From the NCBI GenBank assembly GCA_026120185.1, contig JANUWF010002120.1, forward strand, positions 682,001 through 746,000: a DNA stretch of 64,000 bases. Reading direction: 5' to 3'. The position numbers and the translations under genes were made by a program. Within the stretch, counting starts at the first letter, position 1. Every line of letters begins with the position of its first letter. This document shows positions 21,213 through 34,162 of the stretch, in pieces. The DNA is from Voacanga thouarsii (lineage: Eukaryota; Streptophyta; Magnoliopsida; Gentianales; Apocynaceae). Under the pieces are notes generated by a model. That model ran no database searches and was not told the origin of the DNA. It saw only the letters and a program-made list of their open reading frames with translations.

Positions 21213-23510
21213 TGGCCGAATGATTACTTCAACAATGGCCATATTTTCTTCTTCTCTCTTGTTGGATCAAGTCTCCTAGAGAGAGGATTCTCTAGAAATG
21301 TCTCCAAGGTAGTCATCATTCAAGTAAGTTTCTTCCATTTTCTCTTTAAATTTTAGATTCATGTCTCTAGGATGTTATTGGAAGGAGATGGATTGTGATT
21401 AGGGTTCGAACATGTACTGTTGTTATGGAGTTGAGATTGAAGCATGAATAAATGTGTGTATATGATGGAGATGGGATTGATGCACGAGTTGATTGCCTTG
21501 GTTGAATTTTATGGTTTTTAGGGTTTTGTTGCATGCTCTCCATGTCGTGGGTGGTATATATGATCAAGCATGATAGAGATTATGTCACCTTTGGTGAATA
21601 GGGTTTATGTTCATGTATGATTGTTAAAGTCATGAATATGTTTATAGTAGTAGAGTTTGGATCATGCCTTGTTAAATTTAGATCTATGCCTTTATTCCTG
21701 ATTTAGATGATTTGATGAATTGGTGTGGAGTGTATGATCATGATTATGGATAACAATAGAAATATGGTCATGACCTTGTTGTCCCTAAGCTAATTTTATT
21801 TCATTAATAAAATGATTATTACTATAATTTCTTCTAGCAAATTTCAAAAACCCCTAGGAAAATGAGGATTTGGTCTCTTATATAAACGGTGATATTTTAG
21901 TCAAATAAATGATAGCTTTTATTAAAGAAATAAAATATGTAATTAGAATATCAAATAAAGCCTTTTTCATAAATAATCATAATAGTTAAAATATTAATTT
22001 GTTAAGTCTTATATTCATAAATATTATTAAAATTTATTTTTAAACTTTTAATCAAAACTTACTAAAATTTTCTTACAACTAATTTTATTTACCAATTATT
22101 TTCTAACCATTAATTATTAATAGATTATTATTTTAAATAATACCATCTAGAGCCTAGGACCCTTCATCAAATAAACTCTAATTTATTTTTAGCAAGATTT
22201 AAACTTTCAACTTGTTGTACCTATTTTCCCAAACTCTAGTTATTTTATTATCAAGCAAGATTTATTTTGTAAACCCTTTTATTTATTAGCTAGCCTTAAA
22301 GCTTGGGACACTAGGGACATGGTTGTGGTAAGTTGAGCTAGTTTTATTTGTGAAAGTGAATTTTGGCTTGAGTTTAATTATGGTATATATTTACCCCAGG
22401 CAGGGTTAGATAAGCTGTTGGAGACCTTTATTTTGAGCAAGGATCTGGTAAGCTCCTGCATAAAACCTATTTGATGCAAAATGATTACTATAGCAAGCCA
22501 AATGTAGAGTGTATGGACACTCACTTCTGTAAAGGCAATTGAGGATTATCTCATTTCTCATTTCTGGTAAACAAATTATTTGAAAATCAAGGGGCAATTT
22601 TACCCAAACCCTAAAACTCTTTCTAGAACCAGTTTTGCCTCAAACTTTGGAAATCCTTAATTGCTATTTTCAAGTGGAACTATGTTTTATTCATTTTTTC
22701 CATGTGGGATGAATTACATTGAGTACTCAATAAGGGTGTACTATTGGGACTAGTCTTTGAAGAGATAGGGTAAGTCTCTCAGTAGGTGGCCACCTCTGAG
22801 GGGTGAGTCATTCCTGGATAAGATGTCAGTTCAGTAGGTCATGCCGGTCCGAGCTAGCAGTTTTCAATCAAGTGGACTGTGTGTTGCCGGAATAGATAAC
22901 CGATTTTATTTAGGTATAGAGAAGGAGTAGTATCTTACCCGGTATACTGATCACCTACCTTTTGTCAGTTTACACAAAGTTTGGCAATCTGACCGTTGTA
23001 TGGTTATGGGGCCCTACGTGTGGTAACCCATGACCACCTTTTTGAGTGGTTGATTTTATTGAAAATGTATGGTTGCAAAAGCCAAAACACCACTCTTGAT
23101 TTTGACTATTATTTATTGCTTGCCAGTATTTCTCTTATGAAGATTTTACACTTTGCATTCACGAACTATTTTCACTGGACACTCAAAGTACACACGGACT
23201 TACTGAGATTTTTATCTCATCACCCTTTTTACCATGATTTCCAGTCGATCCTGCTGTGGGGATGAGTAGCTAGTTGTTGCCTGCCTTGGAAGATTTTCTG
23301 ATATTTATTTTATGTAATGCTTTGGGAGTTGAGAGTGAACAAATTTTATTTTGGATTTGTGTTTTGGATTCTTAGATTCTAATAAGTTTTAAGTTTAAAA
23401 TATTATTTTATTCTATTATTTTGATTGTGTGACTTAGTTATAAGGACCCCTTGTCATTTGGACGGGGCGACATTCCCTTCCCTGTTGGGCCTAGGTAGTA
23501 GGGTGTTACA

Positions 23511-24182
23511 CATTGAGGCATATATAAAGTCCTATTTTGAGTGTAAACTGAAAAGTCAGAGACAGAAAGAAATGTTTGATTGTTACAACCCCTGCCAATA
23601 CTAGATCATCCATAGTAATATGCTTTTATAGACTTCATCTTTAACCTTCTTAAGGTAAAAGATATGGCCTCGATCTTTATGGTAATTATCCAGTTCTTGA
23701 AGTATGTAATCTTTGCCCCTGTTCTGAAGGTGTGTTTACTTGTAAAAGATGCTAGACTATTCTACAAGAATATGATGAAATACTTTGGCTTGCCAAAGGA
23801 TATTATCAATGACCGTGATACAAGATTTATAAGAGGATGCTAGATGACTTTATTTGAGATGTTGGGACAAAATTGAATTTTTCATGGCAAATCATCTGCA
23901 AATTGATAGAAAGACCAAGAGGATAAATGCTTTGTTGGAGGATTATTTGAGGCATTATGTTACTGCTAGCAAGAAGAATTGGATAGATTTCCTTGATATT
24001 GCACTGTAAGCTACAATCTGCATAAGTCTTCATCAACTAACATGACCTTGTTTAATTAGCAACAAGTCATCAACTGGTGATGCCCCTGAGGTTCTTTTCA
24101 AATAGAGTAGTGGTAAATGTCCTGTAGCTTTCAAGTTTGCATGAGTTAAGTAAGAGCTGATGGACAAGGCTCATGATATCTT
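23511..24182 (+). pseudogene. pol: Gypsy A integrase core fragment
   Basis: Decayed integrase of a Ty3/Gypsy element. Reading through frames gives MMKYFGLPKDIINDRDTRFI (about 23770-23830; includes the second catalytic aspartate), a LFEMLGTKLNF-like block, INALLEDYLRHYVTASKKNW-like sequence (about 23925-23985) and DIALxATICISLHQL, in the known order of the integrase core. Frame changes and stops are frequent. It is flanked on the left by the Tekay-1 LTR end and on the right by a Copia LTR. It may be the far end of the element whose gag lies at 2385-2893; they share family type, but the intervening protease and RT are absent. Confidence 0.7.
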
Positions 24183-24793
24183 TGTTGGGGATATGCCCTA
24201 AACAATTTATATTTGTTATTTAGTATTTTCGCAATAAATATGAGGCGTTTATTTTCATGAATAGTGTATTTAGCTTTATGGTCATAAGTGTGTGATTTGA
24301 TAGTAAAACCCTATAGCAAGTAGAATGATTATTCTTAAAATATCTCTAATCAATTATTATTGATGGAACAATAAGAAATTAAGATTAGTATGTTTATAAC
24401 TTGATGACTATGTTTTATTGGTCATAGATTTATGGGATATAAAATTAAAATATAAATAAATGTTATGGAACATTGTATTGGATATGACCCACTATGAGAG
24501 TACTTAATGGAATATGTCATAAGTACTTCTCTTCCAAATTATGATATTATATGTCATTTGACCTGAATTCATCATTATTTCCTACTTGGTGGTTTATATA
24601 TCTTGACATAATCTTAAGTTAACTTTAACCAGATAATTAAATAAGACTACTATTAGATATAGAACTAGTTAGAGGGAGGAATGTGAATGAAAGTGAAAGA
24701 ATTTGTCCCTCTCATCTTTAAGAAAAATATTCATAGGCCTCTTGATGAGTTAAACTATTGAAATGCATGACCGTGCTCAAATATATCAATTAG
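24183..24793 (+). repeat. Truncated Copia-1-type LTR
   Basis: Begins TGTTGGGGATATGCCC and follows the Copia-1 LTR for about 610 bp, then stops mid-LTR exactly where the Athila-like LTR begins. So the Athila element probably inserted into this LTR. The rest of the LTR is not seen in the window. Confidence 0.8.
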
Positions 24794-27729
24794 TGATAGT
24801 GGCTATATTCATCACTCTTTTCCTAGTTATTTGAGGTTAATTTGAGATACTTTTGATGTAATAACTATGCATATTCTTTCCTATTTTGACATTTTGCTTG
24901 TAGAAAGTGTTTTTGACAAATTTGTGTAGAATTGAGTTGATTTCGAACAAAAACTAGAAATTTCTAGTTTGCACCTAGTGCCAGGTTTGTCAACTGCACC
25001 AGGCGCCAGGTCCAATCTAGAAAAAAAAAAAAAAAAAGAGCAACATCCAAGATAAAAATAGAATGCACCTGGTGCTAGGTAGGTCAATAGGACCTAGTGT
25101 TAGGGATATGTCCTAAAACAATTTGTACTTATACAATTGTCATTATATATTATGTAATAATATGAGGTATTTCTTTACATGAATAGTGCATTTAGTTTTG
25201 TGGTCACCAAGTATGTGACTTGATAGTAAAACCCTATAACAAATACAAGAACTAGTCTTAAATTGTCTTTGATCAATTATTATTAGTGGAACAATAATAA
25301 ATTAAGATTAATATATTTGTGACTTCATGGCTATATTTTACTGGTCATGGATATATGTGATATCAAGTCAATACATAAATAAATATTAGAGAACATTGTA
25401 TTGGACATGACCCACCATGAGAGTACTTTATGAAACATATCATAAGTACTTTTTTTCCATAATAATATTAGAAGTCCTTCAACCTGAATTCATCATAGTT
25501 TCCTACCAAATAAATTCTATATTTTGACGTTGTCTAAAGTTTTCTTTAACCAAATAATAAATTTGACCATGGTTGGATATAGAATAAACTAGGGAGAGAA
25601 ATATAATTGATAGTGTAGAATTTGTCCCTCTTAATTTTGGAAGAGATGTCCATGGGCCCCTTGATAAGTTAGACTATTAAAATGCATGGCCATGCTCAAA
25701 TAGATCAATTTGAGATATTGATATCATTTGTTTGAACAGTCTACTATGAGATAAAAAAATAATTAATTAAGCTTAATAAGGATGACATGCTCCATGCCTT
25801 ATGTTTAATCTGGATATTGTTTGATAAAAAGACTAAATATAAAGTTATGATTTGGTTCAAAGAGATTGCTAATCTTCATTTAACCTAGATAGTTATAATA
25901 TTTTCCTAGAAATTGCTTATAATTTGTGGGCCATTTAAATGTGATTTGGGCATCCTGTCAGTGTTAATTGAATCTATAGGGTCACACATTAAATGAACAC
26001 GTTAGATTATTTTTCTGGTAACCAAGGTCGATGTATCTAGAAATATGTCTAGGTTAATCGAACCTAGAAAAATGACCGGATACAATGAATCTGGAAATAT
26101 GTCCACATTCGATGTATCTGGATGATGTCCAGATTATAAGAATCTGACTCGGTAAATTAATTAGTTAAATTATTGAGATAATGGCAGAATCTTATCATAT
26201 TAGTTTTAATTTAATTTGAATTTAAAATAGAATATGATAAGATATTATAAGAGTTAGACTCTAAGAGGTTTGGGTGGTTTTAAAAAGAAAACCCTAACAG
26301 TTTTTTTTAGTTAGTTCTTTGTCAAAACATTTGTGCCTCCATTCACCAGAAAAATTTAAACCTCTCAAACCCTAGGCACTAGCACTCCCGGATGACGAGC
26401 TAGTTCGCTATGTGTATCTGATAGAGGACGTTCACACATTGCAGTGTCTGGTGATCGTTTGAGTTGCAAATATGCCTGAAAACTAGAAGATGGAGGTCTT
26501 AACTACGACAAACAGAGGTAATTCTGTAACCCCTAGATCGATCTTATTCGTTTGGCTTGGGTCCTCAAAAGGGATTCGTGAATGTTTTTCGTGTTTAGGA
26601 GTCCACAAATCCTAACACCTTGCACTTGGTCCAGTCTAGAACACGCAATTTTGTGCATGAATTTGGTATCTTCTAAAGAATTTTGGTATTTTTCGAATGC
26701 TACTCGGCCAAGATTCCTGAAGCAATGAATTTTGGCATCAAAGAAGCTTATAAAGACAAGAAAAACACAAGAAAAAGTAGTGAATCCAAGGATCTAAATT
26801 TTCAATCACTCGAAGAAGGAGAGATTCACCATTTAAGGAGCATTATTCAAGAAGGTTTCAAAAGAGAAGAAGGATAGCTTATCTATGAGTTCTTTCTTTT
26901 ACCTTTCTTTTCTTTTTCTAGATTAATGATACAATTAATGTTTTCATTGTAAGTTAACATTATTTTTGGGATTCATGATTTCTTGAATTAATTTAGTCTT
27001 TTGATCAATTCATTATTTATCTCGGGATTTGATTACTTATTTTTCTTACGGAGTTGGTCAATTGATTCTTGTTGTTAACTAGCTTAAAAAATGGGTTGAT
27101 AATTACTTCAATTAACTAATTTCATATTTGTTATCTTTTAACATTCTTGAAAAAGGGTTTAATTGTTAAGAACTTAGGTAATCAATGGTTAGTTGATGAT
27201 TGCTAGAATGTAGATTCATTGACTAATTTAATATTTTAAATCACCTAGAATATAGGGGTTTATATGAGGATTGATTTTAATTCATCTTTTAGATAAATTG
27301 GTTGAGACAGAATATGTTCACTAATTTAACTAGAAGATAGTGATTCCATGGATTGCAAATGAAGTAGGTCTATATTAAATCCTTCATGATACCAAGATGA
27401 TAATTGATTGTGATCTGTGTGAAGTGATTCTTTGTCATATTTTGAAAAGCCTTTGTCTAAATTGTATATTTTCACATCATTGAGGTGTACATATTTCTTT
27501 ATTTTCTTTTTATTATCTTATCACTTTATTTGGTAGGTTAAAAAATGAATGAAAAGTGATTAGTGTGTACTTGTACCTTTGAGGATCGATACTCATTAAT
27601 TCCCTATACTATGCTTGCAATGAGTATATTTGCTTGTATGTGTATTTTGGAATTAATGTTTTAATTAAAACTTGACTAAGGGATGGATTTAAATTCAATG
27701 ATTTTTATACACCCAAAATTTACGCATCA
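24794..27729 (+). repeat. Athila/Tat-like 5' LTR (interrupted)
   Basis: About 1.41 kb once the inserted Copia LTR is excluded: 24794-25097 and 26623-27729. Near 24970-25095 and 26623-26640 it has two copies of a roughly 50 bp unit with gcacc-aggtcc-type motifs; the solo LTR sits in the second copy. A poly-A run lies at 25021. No coding sequence recognised. Confidence 0.7.
25098..26617 (+). repeat. Copia-1-type solo LTR
   Basis: 1520 bp from TGTTAGGG to CCTAACA (inverted ends TGTTAGG/CCTAACA). Flanked by cctag (25093-25097) and ccttg (26618-26622), a target duplication with one mismatch. No internal region: product of LTR-LTR recombination. This copy defines the ends of the family better than the Copia-1 copy. 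Confidence 0.9.
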
Positions 27730-27735
27730 AGTTTT

Positions 27736-27752
27736 TGGTGTCGTTGCCGGGG
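27736..27752 (+). other. Primer-binding site (tRNA-Asp type)
   Basis: TGGTGTCGTTGCCGGGG: two changes at most from the plant tRNA-Asp site known in Athila/Tat elements. Six bases after the LTR end. Confidence 0.85.
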
Positions 27753-27997
27753 AACAATATTATGAAGGCTTAAATTTTGTTGATTTAACCATATTTATAT
27801 GTCTATATGTAAATATGTGAATATCTATAAATGTTCCTTTTATGAATAGGTGACATATGTTGTAGTTTGTATAATTGTACTTTCCTAATTTCCATACATG
27901 TTGTAATTTTCATCACTTAATTGGTGAATAACTGTTTAACTTACAAATTCTATAATCTCACTATCTTCTCGTTTTCTATAGATCTCACCCTTAGTTT

Positions 27998-28604
27998 ATG
28001 ACCCAATGATCTAAAGATGATATAGTAGATATTGATTTGGAGATCGAGAGGACATTAACAAGGATCCGAAAGGTGGTTAGACAAAAGGTAAGAGACGACA
28101 TGGAGGTTAATCAACTTAATAATGGTGGTAATAATAGGACGACTATGGACGATTTTGTGAAACCTGCAATTTCGGGTACAGGCTCGAGTATTACGAGACC
28201 TAGAATAGAGGCTAATAACTTTTAGATAAAGCCTAACGTTATCCAAATTATCCAAAACATGGTACAATTCGATAGGTTACTTGAGGAAGATCCTAATGCC
28301 CACCTTGTGAGCTTTTTAGAAATCTATGATACTTTTGAAATGAACGGTGTTTTTGAATATGCTATCAAACTAAGTCTTTTTTCCCTTTTTTTTTTTTTTT
28401 GAGAGATAGAGCAAAATCTTGGTTAAAATCTTTGCCAGTTGAATCCATCACCACTTAGAATTTTTTGGCTAAAATATTTTTAGCAAAATATTTTCCCCCA
28501 GCTAGAACATCCAAGCTTAGGACCGATATTTTTGCCTTCCAACAGTTAGAATCTGAAAATCTTTATGAGTGTTGAAAGAGGTTTAAGAAGATGCTTAGAA
28601 AGTG
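27998..28604 (+). pseudogene. gag: Athila/Tat-like gag, truncated
   Basis: From ATG 27998 (a stop at the fourth codon) the frame includes MEIERTLTRI at 28037 and the conserved Athila gag run GSSITRPRIEANNF, a stop, IKPNVIQIIQNMVQF, EEDPNAHLVSFLEI. After a poly-T stretch at 28388-28400 it continues LRDRAKSWLKSLP, SITT, a stop, KIFLAKYFPPA, SENLYEC, a stop, KRFKKMLRKC. Two of these stops fall where the family has tryptophan. Homology ends at about 28604. A leader of about 245 bp without ORF separates it from the primer site. The family call is firm, the gene is dead. Confidence 0.82.
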
Positions 28605-29438
28605 TCTTCTCCCTCCCCCCCCTTCAAACTCCGATTAATATTTTTCATAGAGAAATCTCTTATCAAGGATAGAACAAGATTTGCTTTGCATCATATCTAA
28701 AGGATTCCTCGGTTCGAGCTGAAGAAGCAATGTCACTCGATCATTATCAAACTGACTGCAATCTTTTTGTGTCCATGAAGATCCCACTAAAGCGTCTTCT
28801 ACTTCTAATAGGCCATGAACTAGAGCTGAATCATTCTCAACGAGTCCATAAGAAGTGATCCTATTTTTTTCATCGGGTCCGGGTAGAGACCAAAGGTGTT
28901 TTTAATTCACAGAAGACAAGAGTTTAGGCTAAGCCAAACTTCTTCTGGTGATAACTTCCGAGTGTTTTGAAATATCAAAACCCTACTGTATTGGTTATCA
29001 AAGGTTAGCCGTGTGTTTTTTCATTCGATAGAGATTACACATGACAAAGATAAAAAAAACCAGAAGCCTTGGTTACCTCACTCTCGTTCATTCTCCCTTT
29101 TCTGTGTCTTCTTGATTTTGCTAATTAATAGCAAAGAATCAAGAAGCTTTGAGGCTTATTTTTCCTCTCCTATTTGTTGCACCAACAAGAGATTAGGCGG
29201 TGGAATATTCTGAGTTCTCAAAGAGCTTCGGCATTCATGCCATGGAGGAGTAGAAGATTGGTAGATTTTCAACCAGAGGCATCAAGAAGTGAAGTAGTTA
29301 CCCCTATGGTTCAATCAATTTCTTCATAGCCAAAGAAAATTATTTACCCCTGTGTTCTCTGCGCTATGTTTTTTTTTTTTTTTTTTTTGCTTCTGTTTGT
29401 TGCCTGTGCATGCATGTTTCTGTGATATTCTTGCTTCA
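28605..29438 (+). repeat. Probable 5' LTR (or part) of Copia-2
   Basis: Ends ttgcttca two bases before a tRNA-Met-type primer site, and has a T-rich, pyrimidine-rich end typical of U5. The left edge is not defined: the Athila gag stops at about 28604 but I see no clear TG end or second copy to compare. The ORF 29013-29213 is not recognisable. Confidence 0.45.
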
Positions 29439-29440
29439 GG

Positions 29441-29452
29441 TGGTATTAGAGC
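29441..29452 (+). other. Primer-binding site of Copia-2
   Basis: TGGTATTAGAGC: initiator tRNA-Met site with one C-to-T change. Confidence 0.75.
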
Positions 29453-30011
29453 ATGAAGCTTTGAATGGATTAGGAAGCATGCATTCTAGTTAACCAAATT
29501 GGCCAAATAATTGTTTGATTTTAGCCTATGAACCCTCGTTGTTTTGGTATGGGATAGGCCTTCTGTACACCTCATGGTTAAGGTTCAGGATCTCTGTAAA
29601 TTTATTATTTTTCAGCAGCAATCGTGTAAACCTAATTTTAAAGGTTATAGGTGGATGTGGTTTTTGTTTTGATTAAGAATCGTATCAAAATGGCCGCCTA
29701 AGGAAGTCGCGAGATGAATTGTAGAAGCTTTCTAAAAAATTGCAGAAAAAAACAAAGAAGAAGACCTCAAGCCATTGCCAAGCTGCCAACCCGAGCCGAG
29801 CCGAGTTGAGCCAAGTTGCAGCGGCTTGGTATGTGTGGAGCTGAGGGATGGCTCAAGGGCCGCAGCAAGGCACCGAGCCGACCCTTAGCTTTGTGCAAAA
29901 GCTTTGCATCCTAGGAAGGATGTAAAGGATGCGGTCATTGTTGTGATCGTGTTTTGGGTGGGTACACGGGTGGCCCACAGGTTGCGGGCACCCACCGGGT
30001 TATGGTCAATG
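29453..30011 (+). other. Leader of Copia-2, first part
   Basis: No ORF supported. Contains a short degenerate run of cgagc repeats near 29790-29815. It ends at the S1 insertion; caatg here and ccatg at 44223 look like the target duplication (one mismatch). Confidence 0.5.
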
Positions 30012-30050
30012 TGTTAGGAATTCTCCATGCAAAAACCAAACTTGCAGAGC

Positions 30051-30081
<31 letters not shown>

Positions 30082-32846
30082 AGAATTCTATGCCGAGGAT
30101 CACGTTTATGCATTAATAGGAATTAAAATGGCAGAGATCATACCTTATGCAAAGCTTCTGTGAAACAAAAACTTTTCCTTCTATTTGTGGTGCGATCCAA
30201 AAAACTCTGAGAATGTCTTCTCCTTGGTTTTGTCAAAGCACCACAATCTAAGTGTAGGATTGTCTCTATTAAAATCCATACGAGAATGGTGCTCAAGAAA
30301 AACCAAAATTTCTGTGCTAGCAAAAAGAATTGGTGGCAAGGGTTTCCAATGTTTTAAAAGAAGGAGAAGAACACATAAGGAGTTCTCGAGTTTATTCCAA
30401 AAATAAAACTTCCATGTCTGTAATTCCAAAACAATCCAAACCATGAAGAGTATATATATAATTTTTCTCCATCATTTTGGTAATCAGAATCCATAGAAGT
30501 CATGAATTCTTAATTACCATTTGTTATTATAATTTTTGTTAATTATAATATGACCTATAAATTATAACTAATTATAATTTGACCACAATAACTTTTTCCT
30601 TTCTCAATCTGCCCTATAATGTTATCAAATAAAATCTTGAGCACTCAATTCTCTATTGTGTGTGACCTATTAGGTTTTTCGATCTATTGGTAGCAAAAGA
30701 TGAACTAATCTAAACGTCTTTAACAATAATAATTTGTAATAATTTTAGAACTAACTTATTAATTCTAATAAGGGTTGATTTATTAATTTTATAATTAATA
30801 AATCCATATTCAATAGATCATGAGCGGTATCTAGTAATACATCATGACCACCCAAAAGTCCAGAAAGTTAAGTGGCTTGACATGAACCTTTCAAGAGCAA
30901 ACAATAGTGCAATAAACTTCTTTCACCATACAATATCTCATTCTTCTTGGAGTATGAAATTAGTGCCAACTCCTTCCAGAATAATTAATTCTGGCCCAAA
31001 TATTTTAGTACTTGTTCCTGAAATTCACTACTCATCATATGTTTTAATTGGAACCATTTTCAACATAAATCGCTGTAACACCCCACGTCTACGTACCCAA
31101 AAAGGGCGGGGATGTCGCCCTGTCCCGTAGGACAAGAGGTCTTAGAACGAGGTATAAAATATGAAGGCAATCTTCAAAAGGATCAACTTAGATAAATAAA
31201 GAAATATTCTTATTACATCAGGCTCAACTCGGAGCAAAACGGAATAAAACAAAATATTGTTTAGAAGCATAAGCAATAAATGTCTCCTAAAACGGATAGA
31301 GAAAATAGCAAAAGCTTCAACTATTACATGCCCCGCTGACTCAACACAGTCTATCCCATGAAAACATGATGTAAAACGGTGTCAGAATAAATCTCAGTAA
31401 GTCCTGTGTGTGCACATGGTGTTTTAAATAGTTCATGTATGCAAAGTGTAAAACATTTGCAAAAATAATTTGGCAAGTCATAAACAATCTCTGTTCGCAA
31501 GGAGTGGGTTTTTCTCATTGTCATACTTTGTACAAAATAAATACTTCACTCGGATAAAAATCATTTCACCACACGTTGGGCTCCATGAGAACAAGTTGGC
31601 CAAGGCACCACACTTTGTGCACCTTGTCCGGACCAGATTACCACACGTTGGGCGTTCTGATCAAGGTGAGTGTACAGCCCACCGGGTGAGATACTCCTCC
31701 ATCTCTACACCCAACATAACCATCCGGGTGTCCATGCCGGGAATATAAATAACACCTTTCAGGTATAAATGCTATCTCGGACTGGCCTGACCAACCAACA
31801 CTGTCGCCTTTTCAAGCAGATTTCATCTTCTGGAGGTGGCCTCCTGTCAGAAGACTTACGCTAGCCCTCCAAGACTAGTATTGTTAGCCTACCATTATTG
31901 AGTACTCAACAAACATATCTGTCAATTCCTGATTCAAAATATTTTCAAACCTTGGCTTTGTAAAACGTGGTTTTCTTTAAAAGAGATTTCTAAAAATTTG
32001 AGGAAAAGAATAGTTTTCTTGCTAAACCCCGTTAGTTTGACAAAACCGTTTAAAGAATAAATATCCACGTTTACAACCCAAGCAAACAGAGTTTAACAAT
32101 AGCTTTACAAAGCTTCACAACATGGACTTGCCATCACAACATTTAACAAAAGAGTTTATAGAAGGACTTACCATCACAACATTTAATAAAAGAGTTTATG
32201 CAAGGACTTACTTGATATGCCTCATATAAATGCGATAAAAATCACCGCTAGCTTTCCTCAATTATCTTCCTGATCTAAACCATATAATATCATGATCAGG
32301 GTCTCATATACTTCAAACATTCTCTAATCCCATTTATTTCCATAACAATTCGCAATCTCCTATTTAATTCCAAGTAAACTATTCAATCCCCAAAGATCAA
32401 ATACTACGGCCACATGTTTATCTCGCTAATAAACACCATTAAACTTTACTTTCGACATCAAGGGAGGGTATTCCCTTACCTTGCAACTACTGGGTAATGA
32501 GGTCTCGATGCTCCTATGGTGATCGTCCCGAGTTCGCTTGAAAAGAAGAGAGAAGCTACCTCCTTCGCTTCACTTGTCTGAAAATTAAGGAAGAAGAGTA
32601 AATCAGCCTCTATAGGGCGCGATTTAAGGGTAGAAGAAAGAGAAAAGAATCATTAGAGAAAATGGCATCAAGAGGTTGAAAGGATTTGTGCTTACCTTAA
32701 GGTGTGTTCGATTTTTGCTTAGAATAACTCTTGTGTTTTCGAAAATTTGCAGAGAGAAGTTGCTGAAATTTTCATGTAGAATGGAGAGGGTAAACGGTGG
32801 TTAGGATTTAAAGTTGGAGAGGATTGGTTTAGGGTTAGATGGTGAT

Positions 32847-32856
32847 GTTTATATAG
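32847..32856 (-). promoter_or_regulatory. TATA box of the Tekay-2 3' LTR
   Basis: Minus strand CTATATAAAC. In the 5' LTR the same site (41934-41943) reads CTATCTAAAC, so the copy that would drive the element is damaged. Confidence 0.55.
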
Positions 32857-34162
32857 ACTCCTAATGGCTTTAGGTTTCTTGGACAGCAAGAGCGAAATTT
32901 CAGCTTGCGTGCGCCTCCTTGCTGCTGATTTTAGGGGAGTTTTATGGAAGGAAAAATTCTGCAATTTGCTCCCCTAAGCTAGCCGAAACACTACTCAAAC
33001 GAAGGGCTTAATGTATTCAGAATTTTGGGCCAAACAAGGAAGAATTTGAGTGAGTTTTGATGACTGAAAATCCTGTGCAAGTGCTGTGAAAATCGTTGAA
33101 CAAGAGGAGAATAAAATCTGGATTGTTCAAGCTGCAATTCTGCCGAAATTTCCAGGGAAAAGGTGAGGGTTTTGGGTGCTGATATTGGCTTAATCAACAA
33201 GGAGTTTTGGTAGGTTTTGGAGTGCAAAATTTCGTGGGTTTTGGAGTGCACAGCTGGATGAAAATTCTGTGCAAGCTGGCAGAATTTTTCTGGTTTCCAA
33301 GCTGCCGAAAATCAGTAATTTTTGGTGCTAGAAATTCTGGTTTTGTGCAGCTAGGGTAGTTGAATTATTAAGGAGTATTCTAGGTGGTTTGAGCTAGGAT
33401 TTTCGGAGTTGGATTGTAGCTAAAGATGGCTGGAATTTCGGACAGCTTATGTAGATTCAAAGCTGCCGAAATTCAGCTGGGAAAAGGAAGAAATCCTAGT
33501 TGAATTTAGTTTGAAATAAAATCTGGTTTTATCAAGGATTTGGATAAGATTTCCTCTAGTCCTAGAAGAGTTTGGATCGATCTAAAGGTGCTCCAAGGTG
33601 GCGGTCAAAATCTAGAAAAAATTCAGAATATTTCCAGCTTATGGTTTCCGAAAATTCAAGGGAACAAAAGCTGAAAATAAAACAAATTTCATCCTTAGCT
33701 AAAATCCTTGAACTTAGGAGTTAAATATAGAGTCTTACTCCTATGGAAGTGGCGCTTAAAGCCAAAGAAAATATCTAAGACTTTAGTTAAAATATTTCTC
33801 TAAAACAATTAAATAAATAAAAGGATTATGGCTAGAATTCTTGAAGAGGTGAAATAAGATTTTTCCCTAATATATTCCCTAACTCTAATATTCATCAAGA
33901 AGAGTTTTATACCACTTGAAATTCTTCAAAGTGGCTCCTAGCTAGGGGTTTTTTCGAAAATCCTAAGGAACACAAGCTGAAAATTGAGGGTGAACTTTAT
34001 TCACATCAAAGTCCTTAAATTTAGGAAATAAATATAGAGACTTATTTCCTTGGAGTAAAAATACTAAAAGTTCTCTAGGATAGCTAGATTCTTTTTCGGC
34101 CAAGATAAGAGACGGTCTAAAGAAAAGAATTTCAAGAAGAGAAACTAACTTCACAAAAGGTA

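Larger units (their letters stand above)
14482..23510 (+). mobile_element. Tekay-1, Del/Tekay-type chromovirus, deletion derivative
   Basis: Shortened 5' LTR, tRNA-Met-type primer site, acidic extra ORF, start of gag, then RT to integrase with C-terminal chromodomain, polypurine tract and a 4.27 kb 3' LTR. Comparison with Tekay-2 shows that most of gag, protease, the first half of RT and part of integrase are deleted. The 5' LTR lacks about 1.6 kb at its start and about 1.27 kb inside. To the right lies Gypsy A integrase, so it probably landed in Gypsy A; the left deletion also removed the end of Gypsy B. Confidence 0.85.
19237..23510 (+). repeat. 3' LTR of Tekay-1 (4.27 kb)
   Basis: Starts tatgaaacccc (TG altered to TA) after the polypurine tract and ends gggtgttaca. 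Length is in the range known for Del/Tekay LTRs. It holds a tRNA-like segment (19482-19556), an AT repeat with a following CT run (21130-21212), the palindrome TTGAGTACTCAA (22719-22730) and the cggggcgacatt block near its end, shared with the Tekay-2 LTRs. ORFs inside it (for example 19911-20306 minus, 20248-20526 minus) resemble nothing known. Confidence 0.85.
24794..28604 (+). mobile_element. Athila/Tat-like Gypsy element, 5' part
   Basis: LTR, tRNA-Asp-type primer site and gag in order. LTR starts TGATAGTGGC and ends TACGCATCA. The tRNA-Asp primer is typical of the Athila/Tat branch. The gag is lost after about 28604; no pol is seen. It contains a Copia solo LTR. Confidence 0.78.

Noticed and set aside
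29790..29830. cgagc repeats as a possible satellite
   Set aside because: Only a few degenerate units.
31470..31748. 92-codon ORF also found at 40557-40835
   Set aside because: The repetition comes from the duplicated LTR, not from a conserved gene; it is not open in the solo LTR at 59876.
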